From an uncultured Bacteroidales bacterium (lineage in GTDB: Bacteria > Bacteroidota > Bacteroidia > Bacteroidales > F082), in NCBI GenBank assembly GCA_947303085.1, contig CAMYXP010000001.1:1-64000 (forward strand): a DNA stretch of 64,000 nt. The letters run 5' to 3'. Shown here in pieces: positions 14,629 to 24,194 of this stretch; the stretch's first letter is position 1, and each line of letters opens with the position of its first letter. The position numbers and the translations under genes are program-made. Below the pieces are notes generated by a model. That model saw nothing but the letters and a program-made list of their open reading frames with translations, was not told where the DNA came from and ran no database searches.

Positions 14629-14691
14629 GACAACGAAAAATATGTCAAGCCTTTCACGTGCTGGAACCAGTTGCTTGTCTACGGCTTGTAA
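14629..14691 (+). pseudogene. Trace of an IS4-type transposase N-terminus
   Basis: A short frame reads DNEKYVKPFTCWNQLLVYGL and then stops. This resembles the start of the DUF4372 domain of IS4-family transposases (KxFTCWxQLL). No other part of the transposase is present. Low-confidence remnant. Confidence 0.35.
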
Positions 14692-15207
14692 ATAGTACCG
14701 ATAAAGTATACCAAAAAATAATTTAAAAGTATACCACTTAGGGTGAGTGATGCAAAGTTACGAGAAGTTGGTTAAACATTAGCTTTATTGATGATTTTTT
14801 TGTTTCCTTGACACTATATTGGCTCAAAATTTATGCTACAATAAAAGATGAATGCAGGGGAGCTGAAGGAATCTGTGGATTAAATCAATTGTTCCTTGAG
14901 TTTTACCGTTGATTATCCTGTTGGAAAACTGGAGATTTTCCGCTGCTTGACAATACTGATGTATTGGTGAAAGCAGACATTTGATTGATAAGCTTAGTGC
15001 TGAGTTTTGGAATGAATACAAGGACTATGAATTCAGTTTCCTTGACGGGATAGTGGTTTCGATAAAGTGTACTAATAAAGGTAACGACAATTGACGGTAT
15101 GTAGGAGTTTATATCGCTCAAACACCGAATGGATGAGTGGTTGATAGTGAACTCAGCCCAGTTGTTGGGTGGAGTTCGGTCAACTACAATTAGGGAGATT
15201 AAGAAAT
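14692..15207. other. Non-coding gap with decayed sequence
   Basis: No intact gene is supported. A short forward frame at about 14970-15090 (HLIDKLSAEFWNEYKDYEFSFLDGIVVSI) could be a remnant of an unknown gene. Two gtatacc words at about 14708 and 14735 may belong to a lost insertion sequence. Confidence 0.4.
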
Positions 15208-15906
15208 ATGAATATGAATAAAAATAAGTTAAAGTGGAGTGCGTCTGATATATTGGCATCCGTGGCAATTTTGGTGTCGTTATTTGCCTTGTATGTCAGT
15301 GTCAAACAATTGTGGTTACAGGAAGGACAATACGAGTCACAGAAGAAAGAGAGCCAGCCGATATTTGATATTTCAACATATCTCGACAAGGTTGAGAATG
15401 ACACTATACCTGATACTGAAATTCTTACCATTAAGAATATTGGTAGAGAAGCGTTGGCAATAGGCTTGATTCAATGCGAAACGTTTATCAAATATGAAGA
15501 GTGGTCCTATCAGGACAAACAGACACTCTATATCCCAGTACTGGACTATTTTGCATCACATGCAGACCAGCCGGGGCTAATAGGTGAAGTAATTACTGAT
15601 GTTACAGAAGGTAATAGGATGGAATATGATAGGTTTCGCAAAGACTGCGAAGAAAACAGCCGGAATTTGAATAGATATACATGTCAATTGATTAATTTTG
15701 TAAGAATCTGTTATATAGACATCTATGATGTTGACCATGAAGTGTATTTTGAGAATGGGCAGAAATGCTCGAAAGAGTATTATGAGGATATTGTGAAGAA
15801 ATCAAGAGATGATTTTCAAGATAGGTATTTCAAGTTGGCATTTCTGACCTTTGATGAGCTTAAGGAGTATTATAAGATTGACAAAAACCGTAAAATGGTA
15901 AGGTAA
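15208..15906 (+). CDS. Unknown protein with one N-terminal membrane helix
   Basis: 232 residues from MNMNKNKLKWSASD, preceded by a purine-rich aattagggagattaagaa. A GTG at 15169 would add 13 residues but lacks support. One membrane helix (ILASVAILVSLFALYVSV) is followed by a soluble domain (SQPIFDISTYLDKVENDTIPDTEILTIKNIGREALAIGL) that looks beta-rich. No catalytic motif is recognised. It ends 8 bp before the large YobI-type ATPase gene, so it is likely the first gene of that operon and perhaps its membrane partner. Confidence 0.65.
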   Translation: MNMNKNKLKWSASDILASVAILVSLFALYVSVKQLWLQEGQYESQKKESQPIFDISTYLDKVENDTIPDTEILTIKNIGREALAIGLIQCETFIKYEEWSYQDKQTLYIPVLDYFASHADQPGLIGEVITDVTEGNRMEYDRFRKDCEENSRNLNRYTCQLINFVRICYIDIYDVDHEVYFENGQKCSKEYYEDIVKKSRDDFQDRYFKLAFLTFDELKEYYKIDKNRKMVR

Positions 15907-15914
15907 GATATAAC

Positions 15915-18900
15915 ATGAGCGAGGAACAAGTCAAAACTAAAGAAAATAACACTCAAGAAAGCCTTCAACCGAAAAGAATAGGCAAGGAGGAAAAGGCTTA
16001 TCAGAGTGTGCTTGATATCGAAGAGCGCCTACAAAAAGGAGATGCTACAAATATCGCGTTAACGGGCCCATATGGTTCTGGTAAAAGTTCTATCCTTATT
16101 ACGCTCAAAGAGGACTTCCCCAAACATCATTATCTGAATATTTCACTTGCCACCCTTAAACCATCTGATGAAGAAGAAGACAATGAAAGTAATAAACCAT
16201 CAAAACTGAATCTTGACAGACTGATTGAGTATAGTATACTACAGCAGCTTATATATAAAGAAAAACAGGCGACACTGCCTAATTCACGCTTCAAAAGGAT
16301 TTTCCAACTTCCTGAGAAAAAAGTAATAAAAACAACGGTTGCTATTATAATGGCACTCCTTGCCCTGTTCATAGTGTTTGAACCACCATGTCTTCAAGTG
16401 GAATGGCTGTGCAAACTGTTTGGTAAAGAATGGATGAATATAGCCGGTGATACTCTCAGTATACTTTATCTTTTGTTCTTTGCCTATAAGACCATTTCTC
16501 TGATAATCCCTGCCGTAAGCAATAGTAGGTTAAATAAGTTGAACTTGAAGGATGGCGAAATAGAAATAATAGAAAATACATCCATTTTTAACAAGCATCT
16601 TGACGAAATTCTGTATTTTTTTGAACAAACAAACTATGACGTGGTGATGCTTGAAGATTTGGATCGTTTTGAGACTTCAGATATTTTCTTGAAACTTCGT
16701 GAATTGAACCTGTTGTTGAACGAATCGAAAGTGGTGGGCAGGAAGATATTCTTTGTCTATGCGGTGAGAGACGATATGTTTGAGACCGCTGATCGAGTTA
16801 AGTGCTTTGACTACATCTCGACTGTAATTCCTGTTATCAATCGCTCGAATGCTAAAAATCAGCTAAAGGAGGAGCTGAAGAAACGAGGGGTTACAGAAAT
16901 AGCAGATGTGCATTTAAGTGAACTGGGATTCTTCTTGCATGACATGCGGCTTCTTAAAAATATTGCCAATGAGTATGTGCAATATCGTGGTAAACTGGAG
17001 AAAGGCATCAGTGGCGAGAAGTTGCTGGGAATGATAGTGTATAAGAACTATCATCCTAAGGATTTTGCAGATTTGCATGATTGCAAGGGCGTAGTATATA
17101 GCCTGTTTAACTTGAAAGAGGTTTTTGTTTCGGATAGAATAGCCGAACTGGAGGCTGAAAATGAAAGGAAACGCAAAATACAAGAAAGACACCGTAAGGA
17201 GCGTCATCTTAAGGAGTCAGAACTAAGGCTGGTTTATTTGGATGAGTATAGGGCGCGTCTTAACTTTTCATTACAAAACTGGAAAGTTGGTGATAATAGT
17301 TATTCTACAAAAGATGTGGCCGCAAACGATAAATTGTTTGAGAAACTTATTGGCGACAACAGTTTGAATTATGCCTATACTGTGCGTGATAACTACTATG
17401 GTACCCAGACAAAGCAGGGGACTGCAAACATAGCATTTACAGATGTTGAAAAAAGTGTAGACCCCGAAAACTCATATCATGAACGATTAGATGCATTACG
17501 AACAGCATTTGAGGAACTGGAGAAAGCCGAATTTGTTGATATAAAGAAAGAAGATATCCGTTCACAGAATCTCAGCCAGCTAATGGGCAGTATTGATTAT
17601 GGTACGAATGAGAAATATCGGGCCTTGATGGTTCCTAAACTGATAGAGTATCTGGTGCTGAAGGGATATATTGACGAGAACTATTATGACTATATCTCAT
17701 ATTTTTACGACAACTTTGTTGATGCGCATGATTGGGATTTCATTTTGGACTTGAAATTAGGGAAGACGCATCCTTACGATTATCACATTAGTAAAGTAGA
17801 ATCTTGCCTTGCAGAGATACCTAATTATGTCTATCGGAAGAACGCGATACTAAATATCGACTTGGTGGATTATTTGGCCCAGCACAAGGCTGATAGACGT
17901 AATGAGGCACGATTGCTTGTCATTTTAAGGACAGTAGTGGAAGGAAAGAAATATGATTTTCTGGCTGATTATTTCCAGAAAGGGGAAGGCCAGAATGTAG
18001 TGTTTGAACAACTATACAAACAGCATAAAAACCTATGGAATGAAATTGAGGCGCATGACGTTGAAAGGCAAAGCTTAAAACTTAGTTGGTTTAAGTATGC
18101 TGAGAAAGAGCAAAGTTGCGAGGCAAGTCAAAAATGGCTTTCAAAACACTTTGCATTCCTAACAAACTACCTGCTGGACATTGGTGAGGATGAATGGGTA
18201 GAGTTGATTAAAGACGGGAACTATGAGTTCGAGGAGTTGAAAGGATCTGATGAAAAGATTCTGAAAGCTGTGGCAGAAACGGACTCTTATACGCTGACAA
18301 AACATAATGTGATAATTTTGACATCTTGTCTGTTGGATATGAGTCTTGACTCGGTTTCGTATAGACTTGTAACAGAAACTGAGAATAATGTGATGATAGA
18401 GAGGGTAGAAGGGAATTTGGGTGATTGTTTAAAGAATGTTTTCTCCGCGCCTGAATCAGAGAAGGAGAGTGAGGAAACAATTGTTGGAATACTGCTTTCG
18501 CCAAAGGCTATTGAGGATGAAAAGATTTCCTACTTACAGAAACAACAGAATAAGATTGTATTTGGGTCGCTTGAACAAAACGATGTGAAAACATTGGCAC
18601 TGAAATGTGATGTGATTGAGCCCACCTGGGAAAGCATTATTCATTACCTTAACAATGTGAGTGGGCAGGTTACAGATGATGAGTTTGTGGCTTTTATTGA
18701 AAGACATGCAGACGAACTAGCAGGGCAGAAAGTGCCTCAGGAACCAGAAGATGATGAACGCATGCTGTTAAGACTCCTGGTTAAGAGCAATGTTCTGACT
18801 TTTGGGACATATAGTAAAATTATCAATAGGTTTACTAGATGGCAATTGACTGGAATTCCCGACGTGGAAGAGAGAAGGGTTTTGCTTATGATAGACAAGG

Positions 18901-19460
18901 GAATGTTGCATTTCCAAGAGAGGAATACAACAGACTTGTTGAACAAATATTCTAGTAATGCGGTTGTGGCTTACTTGTTGAAGAACAAGCGTGAGTTTTT
19001 GAGTGAGCCAGGGAAGGTGGAATATACAACAGATGTGGCGGTAGGCTTGCTGAAAGCGGGATTAAGCTTGACTGATAAGGCTGTTGTGATTCCCTGCTTT
19101 AAGAAAGAGATATTGAATGAGGCTTTGGCCAACGGGATAATTAGTGTGCTGAGGTTAAAAGAGATAGAACTTGACTTTGATTTCTTATTGGATGTAATGA
19201 AGTTGTCCAATAAGGAGGAAGATAAGTTAGTGGTACTGAACTATACGTTGGAAAAGAATTATTTTGACGAAGCAGCTACCACTGCTTTCATCAACACCCT
19301 GTCTGGAAAATATAAAGAAATAACGGAAAAGGGTAAGAAACCAGAACTGCCTGATACGCCAGAGACAAAGAAGATGGTGGTATTGCTTAAAGAGAGAGGT
19401 TATATCTCATCGTTTTCTGAATCCAAGAATGGAATTAGGGTTAATACGAAGCTAAAGTAG
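15915..19460 (+). CDS. Large YobI-type P-loop NTPase with membrane segments
   Basis: 1181 residues. The Walker A motif GPYGSGKSS is at residues 51-59. Two hydrophobic stretches (about 136-155, TTVAIIMALLALFIVFE, and about 176-198, LSILYLLFFAYKTISLIIPAV) interrupt the NTPase fold. Walker B follows (DVVMLEDLDRFE), then KIFFVYAVRDDMF. This order matches the YobI-like P-loop ATPases, STAND/KAP relatives. The remaining 700 residues are helical and likely a repeat or sensor region. It is probably a membrane-associated sensor-effector of a defence module with the flanking genes. Family-level call only; the activity of this protein is unknown. Confidence 0.75.
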   Translation: MSEEQVKTKENNTQESLQPKRIGKEEKAYQSVLDIEERLQKGDATNIALTGPYGSGKSSILITLKEDFPKHHYLNISLATLKPSDEEEDNESNKPSKLNLDRLIEYSILQQLIYKEKQATLPNSRFKRIFQLPEKKVIKTTVAIIMALLALFIVFEPPCLQVEWLCKLFGKEWMNIAGDTLSILYLLFFAYKTISLIIPAVSNSRLNKLNLKDGEIEIIENTSIFNKHLDEILYFFEQTNYDVVMLEDLDRFETSDIFLKLRELNLLLNESKVVGRKIFFVYAVRDDMFETADRVKCFDYISTVIPVINRSNAKNQLKEELKKRGVTEIADVHLSELGFFLHDMRLLKNIANEYVQYRGKLEKGISGEKLLGMIVYKNYHPKDFADLHDCKGVVYSLFNLKEVFVSDRIAELEAENERKRKIQERHRKERHLKESELRLVYLDEYRARLNFSLQNWKVGDNSYSTKDVAANDKLFEKLIGDNSLNYAYTVRDNYYGTQTKQGTANIAFTDVEKSVDPENSYHERLDALRTAFEELEKAEFVDIKKEDIRSQNLSQLMGSIDYGTNEKYRALMVPKLIEYLVLKGYIDENYYDYISYFYDNFVDAHDWDFILDLKLGKTHPYDYHISKVESCLAEIPNYVYRKNAILNIDLVDYLAQHKADRRNEARLLVILRTVVEGKKYDFLADYFQKGEGQNVVFEQLYKQHKNLWNEIEAHDVERQSLKLSWFKYAEKEQSCEASQKWLSKHFAFLTNYLLDIGEDEWVELIKDGNYEFEELKGSDEKILKAVAETDSYTLTKHNVIILTSCLLDMSLDSVSYRLVTETENNVMIERVEGNLGDCLKNVFSAPESEKESEETIVGILLSPKAIEDEKISYLQKQQNKIVFGSLEQNDVKTLALKCDVIEPTWESIIHYLNNVSGQVTDDEFVAFIERHADELAGQKVPQEPEDDERMLLRLLVKSNVLTFGTYSKIINRFTRWQLTGIPDVEERRVLLMIDKGMLHFQERNTTDLLNKYSSNAVVAYLLKNKREFLSEPGKVEYTTDVAVGLLKAGLSLTDKAVVIPCFKKEILNEALANGIISVLRLKEIELDFDFLLDVMKLSNKEEDKLVVLNYTLEKNYFDEAATTAFINTLSGKYKEITEKGKKPELPDTPETKKMVVLLKERGYISSFSESKNGIRVNTKLK

Positions 19461-19515
19461 GATGCTTGAGTCAAAATGCTTAATGGTTGATAAGTTATAA
19501 GTTAGAAACAATGTT

Positions 19516-21585
19516 ATGAAAGAATTAACAGGCGTTTTTTTGACAGATGGTATATCTCGTTCAAACGTAAGGGTCGCTATTCCAGCCCTTGAAGATATGC
19601 TATGGCTGAGCTATCGTAGAGGAAACCCTTCGAATGTTTCTCATGACATTCACCGTCCTATTGGTTGGTCAAACGTATCCTCATTGTATGTTTCGCGTGA
19701 AATGGCATATTTGTTAGGGAAAATGTATATACCCGAGTCGGAGTCTGAGTATGATGAGATTATGCGAGCACGAACAAGCTTTCTAAACAACCAAATTGTT
19801 GAACGTATCAAACGGTTTTCTAGTTTATTTTACACGGAACTAAGTAAGGCAGGGCTGTTAATTCCTGAAGGCAAACTTTTCTCTAACGGGATTGTAATGT
19901 ATGGTGCACAGGATATCGTATATAAGGCATTCCCTTTCTTGAATAAAGAGTTGTTTGACTCGGATGGTCTAATAACTCTCGCTGAACTTAAGAAACACTT
20001 CGATTATAAAGGATGCGGGGTTTTTGCTGCAAAAAAATCCAATTTCTCGCTTTTGCTTCATCCATATTTACGTCGTTCGTTATCCCGTTTTAACAACTTC
20101 AACACTGGATTTATTGATAAACTATTGAAATCAGAAAGTGATGTTAGCCCGGTTCGTGTACGTGTTGATGACGCGTATATAGGTTATACACCGTCATACA
20201 TTGATAATGTTGAGTTTGAGTTCTGGTTCGGCCCATCTTATACAGATGATATAATGTCTATTCCAGAAGGTCTGACTACTTACGTGCCTGATGATACCGA
20301 AAGGTTTTACTACCCTGTTTGCAAGACAGAATTTTTGTGGGAAAATAAAGACGGGAAGCGCCAGTTCGAGATGGAAGAAGTTGTGGAAGATGAGATGCCA
20401 ACCGAAAAGGGACGCTATGGATGCCGTTATTTGCATTCGTTCTATGACCCTAAGACTGGGGTGTTTGATCACTTTGACGGGGCCATCAGAATATATAATG
20501 AGGAACTGATGGAAGAACGCAAAGGTGCCAATATGAACCAAATGGGACACCGTGCAGAATATATAAAGCTTTTTAGGATTGACGGTAAACTGCTATTAAG
20601 TGAATGGAAAGGATTGATAACCCAATATCTCAAAGATAATAATGACGTTTATCGTTATTTTAAAGAGGAGGTGCCATTCAAAGTCGATATGGAGAATTCT
20701 TCTGAGGAGAAAATATGCGATTATGTCCCCCAAGTTATGCATAAAGGGGATGGTGTTAGATTGTTGCTTAGTTATCATGAACCTTTAAATGACAATACGG
20801 CGTTCTTCTTCAGCAATTTTGATTATGTTACAACACATTCAGTTAGCGGAGATGCCGCAGATGTTTCGGTAATAGACTTGGCGAAGTGTTTAAGACGTGA
20901 TGGCATCGAAATAGAGAATCCCAACTGCCTTCTAATGGATTGCAAGGATGGTTTTGTTAATCTGCCCTTGATAGCCCATTGTGGAAATACAATAAGGGAA
21001 GATGTAAACAAAACACTTAATGGTATTCGCCATTTCTTACAAGGCCTTAATGACAACGGTAATGAACAGTCGTATTCAATGGGTTTTACGTGGAATATTG
21101 ATGAGGATAGGAGTGCTGTTGTTAGTTTTATGGGCGCTGTCCCTGATTTATTAAAATGGATTAATTCCTTTGCGTCGATACCTGTCGACCGTGATGAATT
21201 GAGGAACTGGTTGGAAGTACAAGTTAAATATATTCACAGTTATGGGAAAGATAACGGCTCTCCAATTAATTCTACACTCATTCAATCTGACGGCACTTTT
21301 TTTCAGAAGCGACGGAACATCCAAGAGGATGTTGATTTAAAAGATGTAAAGATGGAGGGTGGAGGTTTTATGGCTGAAATGTCATACTTACTAGGAAAAG
21401 AAAAGTTGGCATCCTTCATTGACTCTGGAGCAATGAGCTTTACTTCAATGATGGTTGTTCGTGATTTAAGTTGTGATAAGACTGGTGCTAATTATTTGAC
21501 TAGTCCATTGATAGCATCATTTGGCGAGACAACCTGTTCTATTGGAAAGATTGAGAGTATGGTATTTGTGTGGTGCGAAATGTAA
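19516..21585 (+). CDS. Large protein of unknown function downstream of the YobI-type NTPase
   Basis: 689 residues. I recognise no family. There are no membrane segments or P-loop. The middle holds a conspicuous block YGCRYLHSFYDPKTGVFDHFDGAIRIY followed by GHRAEYIKLFRIDGKLLLSEW. The end contains paired Cys (VVRDLSCDKTG ... FGETTCSIGKIE). The gene starts 55 bp after the NTPase on the same strand and shares its base composition, so it may be the effector or target-recognition subunit of that operon. That role is inference from position. Confidence 0.6.
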   Translation: MKELTGVFLTDGISRSNVRVAIPALEDMLWLSYRRGNPSNVSHDIHRPIGWSNVSSLYVSREMAYLLGKMYIPESESEYDEIMRARTSFLNNQIVERIKRFSSLFYTELSKAGLLIPEGKLFSNGIVMYGAQDIVYKAFPFLNKELFDSDGLITLAELKKHFDYKGCGVFAAKKSNFSLLLHPYLRRSLSRFNNFNTGFIDKLLKSESDVSPVRVRVDDAYIGYTPSYIDNVEFEFWFGPSYTDDIMSIPEGLTTYVPDDTERFYYPVCKTEFLWENKDGKRQFEMEEVVEDEMPTEKGRYGCRYLHSFYDPKTGVFDHFDGAIRIYNEELMEERKGANMNQMGHRAEYIKLFRIDGKLLLSEWKGLITQYLKDNNDVYRYFKEEVPFKVDMENSSEEKICDYVPQVMHKGDGVRLLLSYHEPLNDNTAFFFSNFDYVTTHSVSGDAADVSVIDLAKCLRRDGIEIENPNCLLMDCKDGFVNLPLIAHCGNTIREDVNKTLNGIRHFLQGLNDNGNEQSYSMGFTWNIDEDRSAVVSFMGAVPDLLKWINSFASIPVDRDELRNWLEVQVKYIHSYGKDNGSPINSTLIQSDGTFFQKRRNIQEDVDLKDVKMEGGGFMAEMSYLLGKEKLASFIDSGAMSFTSMMVVRDLSCDKTGANYLTSPLIASFGETTCSIGKIESMVFVWCEM

Positions 21586-21634
21586 AATTTACAAAATAAA
21601 CACAAATAAAGATAATTAGTTGGAGGAAATTCGT

Positions 21635-21642
21635 TACTTTTG
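21635..21642 (+). promoter_or_regulatory. -7 element (TACTTTTG) before the methyltransferase operon
   Basis: TACTTTTG fits TAnnTTTG, 18 bp before the chosen ATG at 21661. It argues against the earlier in-frame TTG at 21640, which lies inside the element. Confidence 0.6.
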
Positions 21643-21660
21643 CAAAATGAATTTATTGTA

Positions 21661-24192
21661 ATGGCAAAGACTGTACATATACCTAATACGCAGGAAAATA
21701 GTTTGGCAGATGCATTCTATCAGCGTCTGATAGACGCGTATGGCTATGTGCCTGAACAGTTGGGACGAGATGTAAGCATTGGCGCTTCGGGCAAAGCTAA
21801 TATCGCGATTTGGCGAAGCGAAGAGGAGAAAGCCAAAGGTTTTACCCCCAATATCTATGTTCTTGTGACATGCAGGGCGGAACATATTAGAATTGAAGCC
21901 GAAGATTATTTTGGAAAGTTTAAGCAAGCGGCTTTGAACAATATGGCCTTTTATGTTGCGCACAACTTGAAGGAGACCAAAGTGTTCTATATTGACAAAA
22001 ACGCCCGCCCATTCAAAATAGAACATATTGGTGATTTTCCTCATGCCGAGGATATTGTTACTGACGAAGTGCTTGAAAAGTTTGTCAGTAAAATGCGTTC
22101 TTATTCCAAGGATAGTTTTCTGAAAACATTGAGCAGGTGTCACAACATCATCAGGAATATGGATAAACTCTCGCCTGAGGCTGCATTCGATGAAATTAGC
22201 AAGGTACTTTTCATGAAGATGCTGTATGAGCGTGATGCCAAAGACGAATTGGTGTATAGCAAAGAAAAATTCCTGAAGGATGAAAAGGATTATCTTTCAA
22301 AATACCCCACTGGAGATTACATTCAGTATCTTTTCAACGAAGTTAAGCTCAATTACAGTGCAGATGGCCTTTTTGACGAGGAAGATAAAATACGTATCCG
22401 TAGGGAAAGTTTCCTTATGATACTGGATGAGTTGGGAACGGTAGAGTTGTATGATACCTCAGACGATATAAAGGGGATTGCCTTTGAGTTGTTTTTAGGG
22501 AAGACATTCAGAGGTGAACTAGGGCAGTTTTTCACACCTCGAACCATTGTGAACTACATGGTGGATTTGTTGAACATTCGAGAGGGAATGAAGGTGTGTG
22601 ACCCTTGTTGTGGCAGCGGTGGCTTTTTGATTAAAGCATTCGAACACGTGCAGGCGGCTATTGATAAGGATATTCACTCACAGGTGAATAAGGTGATGGC
22701 CAACAAGGATTTGTCGGAGGCAGAAAAACAGAAAAAAATAGCACTGCTGTTGCAAGAATGTGACAAGACAAAGAAAGGAAGCCGTTATTATAGACTATGC
22801 CACGATTATTTTTATGGGGTGGATGCTAATGCGAGAATGGCTCGCACCGCAAAGATGAACATGGTGATGCATGGCGACGGTCATGTGGGCGTTTATTTGC
22901 ATGATGGATTGTTGAATGTGGGAGGTGTGTTTGATGGACGTTTTGATGCGATACTTATCAATCCGCCTTTTGGTGCCCATATTGAGAAAACCATGCGGAT
23001 TACAGAGTCGGATGTTCCAACCGATAAAGAAAGATCCCAGTATGAAGAGCAATTTGGCCTGGAATATATAGAGAAGGTGTATGAGCCATTGAAGGCTTAT
23101 GCTACCACACGCTATAAAGACGGTACTGTAGGGAAAAAACTAAGAGAACTCTACAAGATTACTAACAGCAGTACGGAAATCCTGTTCATTGAAAGATGCA
23201 TTAACCTATTAAAGCCTGGAGCAGTGGCAGGTCTCGTGTTGCCGGAAGGCGTTCTTGACAACAGTGCGCTTGAGAAGGTTAGGAATTTTATTGAAAGCAA
23301 AGCTCGCATTCTGAATATCACCTCCATCCCGGCAGATGTGTTCTTGTCGTCGGGCGCAAATATCAAGCCCAGTTTGCTTTTCATCAGGAAGTACCGTGAC
23401 GATGAAAAACCGGAAACTGACTATGAATTGAGCGTGACCCGTGTTAAGGATGCCGGTATATCTTCAACGGGATTGCCTTCGGATAATGCAGAGTTGCCAG
23501 TGGCAGCGAATGAGGTGCGCGCATGGATTGAGGGAAAACCTCTTGAGAATATGCAATACACCAAGATCGTAAGGCGGTCTGAACTTACGAATTGGAGTAT
23601 CAGGCATATTTTTGATGTTGAGAAAGCCCGCTTTAATCCCCGTTATGAAATAGTCAAACTTGGCGATATCATGACTCAAAGTACTGACACAATAGAAATA
23701 CTGCCGGAAGTTGAGTACACGCGCCTGACTGTAAAATTATTCAACAAAGGCATCACGAAGAGAGATACGTTGCCAGGTTCGCAAATTGGCACCAAACGTC
23801 AAACCCGAGTACACACAGGACAGTTTGTCATATCGAAAATTGACGGCAAAAGTGCGGCCTTTGGTTTGGTGGATGAAATATATGATGGAGCAATTGTTAC
23901 GCCCGATTTTATGGTATATGATATTAATGAAAACCGTATAATGCCTGAGTATCTTGAAATGGTACTGCGTAACGAACAAATATTGAATCAGTTCAAGAGC
24001 TCAAGCAGTGGCACGACAGGAAGAAGAAGGCTTTCGCAGAAAGTTTTTGAAAACACGGAAATTGCGTTACCGTCATTGGAAGAGCAGGCACAGCTCTTGG
24101 AAGATATTGTAACTATCAGGAAGCAACAGCAAGAACTTGACAAGTTGCTGCAGGGAACCGAGGAATCGTTTAACAAAAAGGTGTTTGGCTGA
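21661..24192 (+). CDS. Fused type I-like protein: degenerate HSDR_N nuclease, N6-adenine methyltransferase, HsdS-type recognition domain
   Basis: 843 residues. Residues 1-130 look like the type I restriction R-subunit N-terminal nuclease fold (GRDVSIGASGKANIAIW ... PNIYVLVTCRAEHIRIEAEDYFGKF). The expected catalytic Asp and Glu-x-Lys appear as Asn47 and Thr70-Cys-Arg72, so cleavage is unlikely. The HsdM-type methyltransferase follows: FTPRTIVNYMVDLL, motif I CDPCCGSGGF (Asp about 314), motif IV NPPF (Asn about 434). The last 230 residues resemble an HsdS target-recognition half (YEIVKLGDIMTQ ... FVISKIDGKSAAFGLV ... IALPSLEEQAQLLEDIV). No hsdR gene is present. The OLD-type nuclease gene begins 2 bp later. 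Confidence 0.82.
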   Translation: MAKTVHIPNTQENSLADAFYQRLIDAYGYVPEQLGRDVSIGASGKANIAIWRSEEEKAKGFTPNIYVLVTCRAEHIRIEAEDYFGKFKQAALNNMAFYVAHNLKETKVFYIDKNARPFKIEHIGDFPHAEDIVTDEVLEKFVSKMRSYSKDSFLKTLSRCHNIIRNMDKLSPEAAFDEISKVLFMKMLYERDAKDELVYSKEKFLKDEKDYLSKYPTGDYIQYLFNEVKLNYSADGLFDEEDKIRIRRESFLMILDELGTVELYDTSDDIKGIAFELFLGKTFRGELGQFFTPRTIVNYMVDLLNIREGMKVCDPCCGSGGFLIKAFEHVQAAIDKDIHSQVNKVMANKDLSEAEKQKKIALLLQECDKTKKGSRYYRLCHDYFYGVDANARMARTAKMNMVMHGDGHVGVYLHDGLLNVGGVFDGRFDAILINPPFGAHIEKTMRITESDVPTDKERSQYEEQFGLEYIEKVYEPLKAYATTRYKDGTVGKKLRELYKITNSSTEILFIERCINLLKPGAVAGLVLPEGVLDNSALEKVRNFIESKARILNITSIPADVFLSSGANIKPSLLFIRKYRDDEKPETDYELSVTRVKDAGISSTGLPSDNAELPVAANEVRAWIEGKPLENMQYTKIVRRSELTNWSIRHIFDVEKARFNPRYEIVKLGDIMTQSTDTIEILPEVEYTRLTVKLFNKGITKRDTLPGSQIGTKRQTRVHTGQFVISKIDGKSAAFGLVDEIYDGAIVTPDFMVYDINENRIMPEYLEMVLRNEQILNQFKSSSSGTTGRRRLSQKVFENTEIALPSLEEQAQLLEDIVTIRKQQQELDKLLQGTEESFNKKVFG

Positions 24193-24194
24193 TT

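Noticed and set aside
14903..15268. Minus-strand open frame of 121 codons in the gap before the membrane protein
   Set aside because: It crosses into the start of the plus-strand gene and has no promoter or domain; the plus strand of the same stretch also contains a partial frame, so I treat it as chance.
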